DNA from: Ornithobacterium rhinotracheale DSM 15997
Lineage (GTDB): Bacteria > Bacteroidota > Bacteroidia > Flavobacteriales > Weeksellaceae
Length of the DNA: 64,000 nt
Assembly: GCF_000265465.1 (NCBI RefSeq)
Contig: NC_018016.1
Location: 1,245,501-1,309,500, forward strand
Reading direction: 5' to 3'
Shown here in pieces: positions 34,002-41,220 of the stretch. Both the position numbers and the translations under genes were made by a program. Position 1 is the first letter of the stretch; every line of letters starts with the position of its first letter. Under the pieces are notes generated by a model, which saw only the letters and a program-made list of their open reading frames with translations, did no database searches and was not told where the DNA came from.

Positions 34002-35154
34002 AACCTCCTCTTTTTAATTTTTTCACAAATAACGGATATGAGCATAAGAACAAAACAAAGTAAGCTCCTAATGCGATTAAATTATGCAAAGTATAATTCA
34101 TTGGGATTCCTTTGATGGCACGATTTACAAAATATTTGATAAAGTGCGTATAAGGGAAAATGTTACTTACATCTTGAATGAATTTTGGCAATCCTTCGAT
34201 AGGGAAGGTGTATGCTCCAAACGAGAAACAAATGGCACAGAATCCCCCACCAAAAGTGAGTGCTGAACGCAGATCTTTAGTAATATTTACAAAGAAAACA
34301 GCGACTAACTGGTGCGTGAGAATAAGCACAAATGTGAGCAATACTACATTCCACAGCGGTACTTGCAAAGGTGTGCCAATGATCCTGAACAGGTAAAAGT
34401 TCATGAACCAGCCCACAAAGCAAAATACAATGGTGTAGGGGAGTAGCTTGCCCCACAATGCTGCCCAAGAGTTGCCTCCACTCATGCGCAACCAGCTATC
34501 GGCAAAGCCGTATTTGAGCGGTGTGCCAATGATGTAAATGCTTAAAATCACTACAAGCATTTCTAGCATAAAAGGCAAAAATGGTGTGATTAAGTAATAC
34601 CCATAGTTGGAATATGGATTATACATATTATGCACATCTAGCTTAATGGGTTGCACATCGGCATGTGCCCAGTAGCCTTCTTGCCCTTTTTTCTTTCTTT
34701 TTTCTATGTCTATCCCCGCAGAAATCATTGCGATGGTGGTGCTAAATGCCTTTTGAATATTTCCCGCAGGCAACAAAAATTGCCCATTGGTGTAGCAAAT
34801 AATCTCTGATTGTTGCCCATCAAGTACATTTTTTTGAATGCCTTGAGGGAGCACAACTACGGCATAAATATCTCCTCTTTTTAGCAATTTTTTAGCCTCG
34901 TCTTCGTTGTTTAAGGCTACGCTAAAAGAGATTTCTGGAGTGGATTCTAGCAAGCGAATGATCTTACGCGAAGTCGAGGACTTGTCGTAATCTATCACGG
35001 CGACTTTAAAGCTATTCGGGGTTCCTACCTTAAATAATAATCCAAAGAAGAAAAATAAAATAAGGGGGAGTCCCAAGCACAAAAATAGCTTCTTAGGCGA
35101 GCCCACTAGAATCTTAAATTCATAGAAAAATACTTTCCAAAAACCATTTTTCAT
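33994..35154 (-). CDS. ABC-2 type transporter permease (first permease)
   Basis: A 386-residue homologue of the next gene with the same topology: N-terminal helix, periplasmic domain (RGDIYAVVVLPQGIQKNVL), and five C-terminal helices with GAYTFPIEGLPKFIQ near the end. These permeases move drugs, lipids or other compounds in tripartite exporters. It begins 56 bases after the HlyD gene. Confidence 0.92.
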   Translation of the reverse strand: MKNGFWKVFFYEFKILVGSPKKLFLCLGLPLILFFFFGLLFKVGTPNSFKVAVIDYDKSSTSRKIIRLLESTPEISFSVALNNEDEAKKLLKRGDIYAVVVLPQGIQKNVLDGQQSEIICYTNGQFLLPAGNIQKAFSTTIAMISAGIDIEKRKKKGQEGYWAHADVQPIKLDVHNMYNPYSNYGYYLITPFLPFMLEMLVVILSIYIIGTPLKYGFADSWLRMSGGNSWAALWGKLLPYTIVFCFVGWFMNFYLFRIIGTPLQVPLWNVVLLTFVLILTHQLVAVFFVNITKDLRSALTFGGGFCAICFSFGAYTFPIEGLPKFIQDVSNIFPYTHFIKYFVNRAIKGIPMNYTLHNLIALGAYFVLFLCSYPLFVKKLKRGGYE

Positions 35155-35210
35155 ACGATTGAGTGTTTTTAATTTTAATTAAAGAATGAAAAAATAAAAA
35201 AAAGCGTTTT

Positions 35211-36188
35211 TTATTCTTTCACAAGAACACTCATTCCTGGTTTTAGCCCTTCCACTTTCTTGGTAGGGTAAGCCTTAATTTGGAAAGTTTTGCGGTCGAA
35301 ATCTCCACTTGAGCGAGTGGCACGCCAAGTTGCAAAATCGGCTTGCACTGCCATGTGTTTCACTTTAAGTTCGATTTCTTGGTCGTTCAAAGCAGGTACA
35401 AAGGCTCTGAAGACTTCACCCACTTTGTAGTGCCCTAATTTGTCTTCTCTAATGTTGAAAACCACCCATTCGTCGTTGGTGTCTATCAAGTTGATGACAG
35501 GGTAACCAGCATTTACGATTTCACCACGCGTAGGGATAATGGTTTCTACGGTTGCGTTGTAGGGTGCATAAACTTTTGCTCCATCAAGATAAGCGTTTAC
35601 TTCGGCAATGGCTCCATTTGCTTTAGCTACCATGGCAGCTGCCGCTTCTTTGTCCTCGATACGAGTGCCACTTTTAGCCATTTCGTACTGAGACTTGGCT
35701 GCTGCGGCTTGCTTTTGGAGAGCCACCATTTGTGTATATGCCTCATCTTTTTTCTGAGCAGGCACCACTTTAGCCTCATATAAATTGCTCACACGCTGAT
35801 AGGTTTTTTCTGCCAAGTTTGCTGCAGCTTGTGCTTGTTGCCAAACATTGTATGCCCCTGTGATTTGCTCTTTTCTTGCACCCGCATAGGCTTTTTGTTC
35901 TTGAGCTACGGCAGCAGATTTTGCCGCTTCGGCTTGCGATTTTTTGGCTTGAATTTCGGTACTTTCAAGCTCCAGGAGTAAATCTCCTTCTTTTACTTTT
36001 TGTCCTTCTTGAACAAAAATTTCTTTCACACGACCTGGCACTTTAGGTGCTACATTGATTTGCGTAGCCTCTACCTGCCCCTGCAAATAGTTTTCTTGCG
36101 GGCGATTGTAATACCAAATTGAAAGCCCCACAACTGTTCCGAAAACGATAAGGGTGATAATGATGCTGATGATATCTTTTGTTTTCAT
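35211..36188 (-). CDS. HlyD-family periplasmic adaptor (membrane fusion protein)
   Basis: A 325-residue protein with one N-terminal transmembrane helix, a split biotinyl-lipoyl domain (about 40-80 and 200-230), an alpha-hairpin coiled coil rich in Ala, Gln and Lys (about 75-190), and a beta-barrel domain ending in KVEGLKPGMSVLV. Such adaptors link the inner-membrane permease to a TolC channel. It is encoded between the TolC-like and permease genes of one operon, and would join them. Confidence 0.93.
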   Translation of the reverse strand: MKTKDIISIIITLIVFGTVVGLSIWYYNRPQENYLQGQVEATQINVAPKVPGRVKEIFVQEGQKVKEGDLLLELESTEIQAKKSQAEAAKSAAVAQEQKAYAGARKEQITGAYNVWQQAQAAANLAEKTYQRVSNLYEAKVVPAQKKDEAYTQMVALQKQAAAAKSQYEMAKSGTRIEDKEAAAAMVAKANGAIAEVNAYLDGAKVYAPYNATVETIIPTRGEIVNAGYPVINLIDTNDEWVVFNIREDKLGHYKVGEVFRAFVPALNDQEIELKVKHMAVQADFATWRATRSSGDFDRKTFQIKAYPTKKVEGLKPGMSVLVKE

Positions 36189-36232
36189 AACTAAAGAATA
36201 GAATTTCTTAAAAAATTAATTTAAATAGATTT

Positions 36233-37588
36233 TTATTGAATAATGTATTGATTTAAAGTATTGCTTAGTCCGCAAGTTTCAAGCATTTCGGTCAAAGCCT
36301 TGTCCATGGCAAAAAGTGCTTGGAGCTTTTTCATTCTGATCGAAGCCAAATAAAGGTTGGCATCTACCACATCTACTGATTTAGCAAAACCTTCGTAAAA
36401 TGCTTTTTCTCTCACGCGCACAAGCTCCTCGGCAAAGGCTAAGGATTTTTTCAAACTTTCCAATTGTTCTTGTTGTTTTTGGATTTCGGTAAATTGTTTT
36501 TTCACCAAAGTTTGAATATCTCGCTCGGCTTGTTTCGTCAAGAAATCAACACTTTCGCTCACTGCCATGGATTGCTCATACTCTTTTTTGTTCTTAAATC
36601 CAGTAAAGACATCTATTTGCATGCCTACGCCTACATACCAATCTGGCTCGGTAATAGGCAAGTTTTCTGTTAGCAAATATTTAGAGCCCACTAGTGCGAT
36701 GTCTGGCATAAACTTAGATTTCTTTAGCGTAACATCTTGTTCTGCCAATTGCTTTTTAAGGCGAGCCTTAGCAATTTCTGGATAATTTTCCTTGGCTTGT
36801 TCTTGGTAATATTCTAGCCCTTTAAGCAAAGCCACTTCAAAGAGAGGAGTGCTTAAATCATCGGTATATTTTTCTGTGTTCAGAGCTCCCCAAAGAGCCG
36901 CTTCGGCAAGTGCGACATCTTTTTCGGCACCTTGCAATTCACGATCGGCATCGGCAACGGCTGTTTCTGCCATCATTTTTTCTACGGGGGCAATCATTCC
37001 ATTTTTTTCTAATTGCTGAGCGTTGTAGAAATGCTTTTCTGCCGCTTCTTTGGCTTGTTCCCTTACTTTCACGGCTTCTTGTGCCAGCTGCACTTGGAAG
37101 TAGCGAGTAGATACTTCGGAAATCAATTTAGATTTAACATCTTCTACTTCTTTTACTGCCAAATCTTTTTTAAGTTCAGCTGCGCGATTAGCAGCTTTGA
37201 TTTTTCCTCCAGTAAAGATTGGCCACTTCACATCAGCTTGCAGCGTCATCACATCAGCCTCTTGGAATGGAATGCGCCAATCGCCCATTTTACTAGGTTT
37301 TAAAAATGGAACAATCGAAGCTAATTCGTATTTATATTTGTTTAAATTAAGCGAAAGTTCATCATTCATATGAATGATTTTTCCGCTCATGCTTACCTGC
37401 GGAAGGTGAAGTCCTTGCGCAGCATCAACCCCAAAATCGGCAGCTTGGGCTTGTTTTTCATAACCTTTGAGCTTGCCATTTTTGTTTTCCATTAAGTTGA
37501 GCGCCTCATTTAGGCTCAGGCTTTGCGCTTGTGCCGATAGGCTGAGCGTAAGCAAAATGGGACATAGGAATAGTTTAATCTTTTTCAT
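36233..37588 (-). CDS. TolC-family outer membrane channel protein
   Basis: A 451-residue protein with a signal peptide (ending LSAQAQ) and two outer membrane efflux (OEP) repeats, each a long helical region rich in Ala, Glu and Lys. LSLNEALNLMENKNGKL at the N terminus and KAFYEGFAKSVDVVDANLYL near the C terminus are typical of the family. The trimer forms the tunnel across the outer membrane and periplasm. It lies 9 bases after the TetR gene and 44 bases before the HlyD gene. Confidence 0.93.
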   Translation of the reverse strand: MKKIKLFLCPILLTLSLSAQAQSLSLNEALNLMENKNGKLKGYEKQAQAADFGVDAAQGLHLPQVSMSGKIIHMNDELSLNLNKYKYELASIVPFLKPSKMGDWRIPFQEADVMTLQADVKWPIFTGGKIKAANRAAELKKDLAVKEVEDVKSKLISEVSTRYFQVQLAQEAVKVREQAKEAAEKHFYNAQQLEKNGMIAPVEKMMAETAVADADRELQGAEKDVALAEAALWGALNTEKYTDDLSTPLFEVALLKGLEYYQEQAKENYPEIAKARLKKQLAEQDVTLKKSKFMPDIALVGSKYLLTENLPITEPDWYVGVGMQIDVFTGFKNKKEYEQSMAVSESVDFLTKQAERDIQTLVKKQFTEIQKQQEQLESLKKSLAFAEELVRVREKAFYEGFAKSVDVVDANLYLASIRMKKLQALFAMDKALTEMLETCGLSNTLNQYIIQ

Positions 37589-37597
37589 TGTTTTTTT

Positions 37598-38179
37598 TTA
37601 AGCTAAAGCTTTGGTGTATAGTTTTGTCATCATATTTATATCATCGGTCGTGAGAGATGAATCCTTGAAAATTCTTCTTTTTCTCAAGTTGATTAAAAAG
37701 AAGGTGGTGCCCACTATTACGGTGTAAAGTATTTCTGGTGTAATCTCTTCTCTAATCTCTTTAGTTTTAAGTCCTAAAGATAATGCTTTTTCACAAATTT
37801 CGATTAAAATATTTGATTCTTTTGTTCTTAATTGAAAAGAATAATCCGTCATAAGTTTTAAGAAAAATAAAACATGATTAGGATGATTATTTGCTTGGTC
37901 GAAAAGAAATGAAATAAACTTGCTGATTACAAACTCTAGTCGCTCTTCTTTCTCCAATAATTGAGAGAGCATGTCTGTGTTTCGTTTAAATAAGTCGTTG
38001 TAAATAGCTTGGATAAGTTCTTCTTTTCCTGGATAAAATCTGTATAAATATCCCGTGGAAACTCCCGCTTCTCTAGCAATCTTGGCTACCGAAGCGTTTT
38101 TAATACCTTCTGCTACCACCGTATCTATGATGGATTCGTGTATTTTAGCGATTTTGGATCTGTCTGTTATTCTTGCCAT
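37598..38179 (-). CDS. TetR/AcrR-family transcriptional regulator
   Basis: The 193-residue protein has a helix-turn-helix at residues about 25-50 (NASVAKIAREAGVSTGYLYRFYPGKEELI), the TetR signature, and a helical ligand-binding C-terminal domain. It is the first gene of the exporter operon and likely represses it. A palindrome just upstream (38186-38203) is a good operator candidate and lies between promoter and start codon. Ligand unknown. Confidence 0.94.
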   Translation of the reverse strand: MARITDRSKIAKIHESIIDTVVAEGIKNASVAKIAREAGVSTGYLYRFYPGKEELIQAIYNDLFKRNTDMLSQLLEKEERLEFVISKFISFLFDQANNHPNHVLFFLKLMTDYSFQLRTKESNILIEICEKALSLGLKTKEIREEITPEILYTVIVGTTFFLINLRKRRIFKDSSLTTDDINMMTKLYTKALA

Positions 38180-38185
38180 AATTTT

Positions 38186-38203
38186 AATGAATAGTCGTTC
38201 ATT
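38186..38203. promoter_or_regulatory. Candidate TetR operator
   Basis: AATGAA-TAGTCG-TTCATT: six-base arms are perfect, the centre is near-symmetric. It lies 6 bases upstream of the TetR gene and 4 bases downstream of its -7 box, so binding would block transcription. Its core ATAGTCGTT recurs at 38242-38250, inside AAAACCA...TGGTTTT, as a possible second site. Confidence 0.65.
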
Positions 38204-38207
38204 TATG

Positions 38208-38238
38208 CAAAAGTAATACCAAACCCTTTAAAAACCAA
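38208..38238 (-). promoter_or_regulatory. Promoter of the TetR-exporter operon
   Basis: Minus strand TTG (38238-38236), 20-base spacer, TACTTTTG (38215-38208): a full consensus match. Confidence 0.7.
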
Positions 38239-38299
38239 AATATAGTCGTTGGTTTTTTATACTAACACTTAATTATGAGATTAATTATAGGTATTTTAT

Positions 38300-38307
38300 T
38301 ATCTTTG
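38300..38307 (+). promoter_or_regulatory. -7 box of the clpX promoter
   Basis: TATCTTTG, 28 bases before the clpX start. No TTG is well placed upstream. Confidence 0.5.
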
Positions 38308-38335
38308 CCTTAAAATAAAAGAAGAAAGATAGTTT

Positions 38336-39565
38336 ATGTCTAATAAAAAAAGTAGTTGTACCTTTTGTGGCAGAACACAGGACGAAGTCGATTTATTAAT
38401 CTCTGGAATCCACGGAAATATATGCGACAGATGTGTAGAACAGGCCTATAATATGCTAGAAGCAGATGGCGTTTTTAAACAAAAACAAAGTGCCTCTCTT
38501 GAATTTGATTTGAAATCGCCTAAGGAAATTAAGGCAGCGCTAGATGAATATGTAATCGGGCAAGAAGATGCTAAAAAGATCCTTTCCGTAGCGGTGTATA
38601 ATCACTACAAACGCCTAGGGCAAACAATAGGAGAAGATGAGGTGGAAATCGAAAAATCCAATATTTTGCTTGTGGGAGAAACAGGTACGGGGAAAACTTT
38701 GCTTGCCAAGACCATTGCGCGAAAACTCCAAGTGCCCTTCACCATTGTAGATGCCACAGTGCTTACCGAAGCTGGTTATGTGGGCGAAGATGTGGAAAGT
38801 TTGCTCACTCGCTTATTGCAAGCCGCAGATTACGATGTGGAGAAGGCTCAGCGAGGAATTGTATTTATAGACGAAATCGATAAAATTGCAAGAAAGGGCG
38901 ACAATCCATCTATCACGAGAGATGTCTCGGGAGAGGGCGTTCAGCAAGGATTGTTGAAGTTGCTCGAGGGCTCTATCGTGAATGTGCCACCACAGGGAGG
39001 GAGAAAACACCCAGACCAAAAATACATTCAGGTGGATACCAAGCATATATTGTTTATAGCAGGTGGAGCTTTCGCTGGAATTGAAAAAGATATCGCTCGC
39101 CGTTTGAATACCAATGCAATTGGGTTTAAGAATGAAAATTCCGAGAAGTTAGACGAAAAAGGATTGCTTAAATATGTAAATGCGCAAGATTTAAGAAGTT
39201 TTGGTTTAATTCCAGAGCTTTTAGGTCGATTGCCGTTGGTAACGCATTTAGACCCCTTGTCTAAAGATGCGCTTTATGCGATTTTGACTCAGCCCAAAAA
39301 TGCTTTAATTAAGCAATTTGAGAAATTATTTGCAATGGACGGCGTTCAGCTGAGCATAACGCCAGAAGCCATAGAGTGCTTTGTGGATAAAACTATGGAA
39401 TTAGGTTTGGGGGCAAGAGGATTGCGTTCGCTTACCGAGAAGGTATTTACAGAATTAATGTATAACATAGATGAGCTGCCAAACGAGTATGAGCTCACGA
39501 AAGAAACAGTTTTAAATATATTAAATCAAGAATCAATTCAACAAATTAAAAATTTGAATCAATGA
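38336..39565 (+). CDS. clpX: ATP-dependent Clp protease ATP-binding subunit ClpX
   Basis: ClpX unfolds tagged proteins and feeds them to ClpP. The 409-residue protein has the N-terminal zinc-binding domain (Cys8, Cys11, Cys30, Cys33), Walker A GETGTGKT (114-121), Walker B VFIDE (176-180), and sensor and pore elements including GYVGEDVESLL. clpP is not adjacent in this window. Its stop overlaps the start of the next gene, a beta-barrel protein, as ATGA. Confidence 0.97.
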   Translation: MSNKKSSCTFCGRTQDEVDLLISGIHGNICDRCVEQAYNMLEADGVFKQKQSASLEFDLKSPKEIKAALDEYVIGQEDAKKILSVAVYNHYKRLGQTIGEDEVEIEKSNILLVGETGTGKTLLAKTIARKLQVPFTIVDATVLTEAGYVGEDVESLLTRLLQAADYDVEKAQRGIVFIDEIDKIARKGDNPSITRDVSGEGVQQGLLKLLEGSIVNVPPQGGRKHPDQKYIQVDTKHILFIAGGAFAGIEKDIARRLNTNAIGFKNENSEKLDEKGLLKYVNAQDLRSFGLIPELLGRLPLVTHLDPLSKDALYAILTQPKNALIKQFEKLFAMDGVQLSITPEAIECFVDKTMELGLGARGLRSLTEKVFTELMYNIDELPNEYELTKETVLNILNQESIQQIKNLNQ

Positions 39566-40194
39566 GAAAGTTAATTTTAACAAGCGTTGTGGCACTGATA
39601 GGTCTGTGCTCAATGCAAGCGCAACATTTGGGCTTTGGAGTAAGAGGTGCATACAACTACTCAAGCCTTAGAGGTACAGCGGCAACAGGTTTAAGCCTTG
39701 AAGGGCGTAGCGGGTACCAAGTAGGTCTTTTTGCAGAAGTTCCGTTGTTAGGAAAATGGAGCGTTCAGCCAGAGGTTTATTACTCTACACAAGGAGCTAA
39801 AAACTTGTTTAATGAAGGAGATGAGTTCAAAACTCAGAACATTAATATCCCTATTTTAGCTAAATATTATATAGTTAGTGGATTAAATGTGCAGTTCGGG
39901 CCTCAAATATCTTTCAAAACAGGAAGCGATTATAGCTTTGACAAAGCTCGCGTGAACCAAGCATGGAAAAACATAAGTAGTGGAGAAATGGCAAAAGGCA
40001 CCAACTTTGGAGCTGTGCTAGGTTTGGGCTATCGTGTGCCAGTAGTAGGGCTTTCTATCGATGCACGCTACACACTAGGCTTAACAAATGTAGTGAATGA
40101 TGACCAAACTGTGAAAGAAGCTATAAAAGCAGTTGGCGCTAAAGATAATTTCAAAAACGGAATATTCTCAGTAGGCGTAGGCTATTCTTTTTAA
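39562..40194 (+). CDS. Outer membrane beta-barrel protein (PorT-like)
   Basis: A 210-residue protein with a signal peptide ending SMQAQ and eight or so amphipathic strands, with LGFGVRGAYNYSSLRG, GYQVGLFAEVPLLGKWSVQPE and a C-terminal FSVGVGYSF. This is the 'porin family/outer membrane beta-barrel' group (PF13568-like). The start overlaps the clpX stop. A close relative follows at 40383: both share YNYS-LRG, GLFAEVP/GLFVEVP, QPEV-YSTQGAK and FKNGIFS/FKNGVFS. Function is unknown. Confidence 0.86.
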   Translation: MRKLILTSVVALIGLCSMQAQHLGFGVRGAYNYSSLRGTAATGLSLEGRSGYQVGLFAEVPLLGKWSVQPEVYYSTQGAKNLFNEGDEFKTQNINIPILAKYYIVSGLNVQFGPQISFKTGSDYSFDKARVNQAWKNISSGEMAKGTNFGAVLGLGYRVPVVGLSIDARYTLGLTNVVNDDQTVKEAIKAVGAKDNFKNGIFSVGVGYSF

Positions 40195-40218
40195 AGGTTA
40201 GATTTAGACAAAAAATCA

Positions 40219-40258
40219 AGAGCACTCTATTTTTTCATCAAAATAGGGTGCTTTTTTT
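40219..40258 (+). terminator. Terminator after the first beta-barrel gene
   Basis: AGCACTCTATTTT pairs with AAAATAGGGTGCT (one G-U), followed by eight T. Confidence 0.85.
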
Positions 40259-40304
40259 TGTGTAATTTGGAGTGTTGTAAGTGTCTTTTATTTAATGCAT
40301 TGCG

Positions 40305-40333
40305 TTGTTTTTTGCAATGGTGGGGTATTTTTG
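40305..40333 (+). promoter_or_regulatory. Promoter of the second beta-barrel gene
   Basis: TTG (40305-40307), 18-base spacer, TATTTTTG (40326-40333), about 50 bases before the start codon. Confidence 0.65.
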
Positions 40334-40382
40334 GCATGCACTTTGTTTAATTAAAGAGCATAACACATAAAATTTTAAAAAA

Positions 40383-41021
40383 ATGAAAAAATTAGTTTTA
40401 ACAGCAGCAATTGCATTTTCAGGAATCGTAGGATTGAATGCTCAATCAATGGAAAGCTTACAAATTGGCGCAAGAGCAGGATATAACTACTCTACATTAA
40501 GAGGCGATACTGCAAAAGATACCGATGTTAAAGGTCTTAGCGGATACAATGTAGGATTGTTTGTAGAAGTTCCTGTAACTGAGCGTTTCTCAATCCAGCC
40601 AGAGGTTCAGTACTCTACACAAGGAGCTAAATGGGAAGGCAAGTTGCTAGGCGATAGCAAATTGAAACTACAATACATCAATGTACCAGTTTTAGCCAAA
40701 GTATATGTAGCTGATGGGTTTAACATTCAAGCAGGTCCACAATTTGGATTTAAAACAGGTGCAGATTGGGAATACGATAGCAAATTATTTAACAACACAA
40801 CAAAAGTTAATTTAGATGATGCGGTATCTGGATTTGACTTCGGTTTAGTGTTCGGAGCAGGTTACAAAACTCCAATCGGATTAACAATTGATGCTCGTTA
40901 TGATTTAGGTCTTACCAATGTATTTGACAAAGACAATGAGTCATTGAAAACTATCAGTGTATCAAATGACAACGACTTCAAAAACGGAGTGTTCTCTATC
41001 GGTTTAGGATACCAATTCTAA
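40383..41021 (+). CDS. Outer membrane beta-barrel protein (paralogue)
   Basis: A 212-residue protein with a signal peptide (ends VGLNAQ) and the same strand pattern as the gene at 39562, to which it is clearly paralogous (GARAGYNYSTLRG, GYNVGLFVEVP, QPEVQYSTQGAKW, TIDARYDLGLTNVF, GVFSIGLGYQF). It has its own promoter and terminator, so the pair arose by tandem duplication but is separately expressed. Codons favour A/T third positions, unlike the first copy. Function is unknown. Confidence 0.86.
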   Translation: MKKLVLTAAIAFSGIVGLNAQSMESLQIGARAGYNYSTLRGDTAKDTDVKGLSGYNVGLFVEVPVTERFSIQPEVQYSTQGAKWEGKLLGDSKLKLQYINVPVLAKVYVADGFNIQAGPQFGFKTGADWEYDSKLFNNTTKVNLDDAVSGFDFGLVFGAGYKTPIGLTIDARYDLGLTNVFDKDNESLKTISVSNDNDFKNGVFSIGLGYQF

Positions 41022-41073
41022 TTTCATAAATGTAATTTTATTTACATAGACATAAATTAAATTCAGTTTAAAT

Positions 41074-41109
41074 GAGTCCCTTAATCATTAGATTAGGGGA
41101 CTTTTTTTT
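41074..41109 (+). terminator. Terminator after the second beta-barrel gene
   Basis: AGTCCCTTAATC pairs with GATTAGGGGACT (one G-U) and is followed by eight T. Confidence 0.85.
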
Positions 41110-41183
41110 GGCAAAAAACTTAAAAAATCTTTAATTTACGGCATCAATATCATTTCAATTTATCAAAATGAGTTGTAAATGAT

Positions 41184-41191
41184 TATATTTG
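41184..41191 (+). promoter_or_regulatory. -7 box of the sucAB promoter
   Basis: TATATTTG, 29 bases before the sucA start. Confidence 0.5.
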
Positions 41192-41220
41192 TTTAATATA
41201 AACCCGTGTAAAACTAAAAG

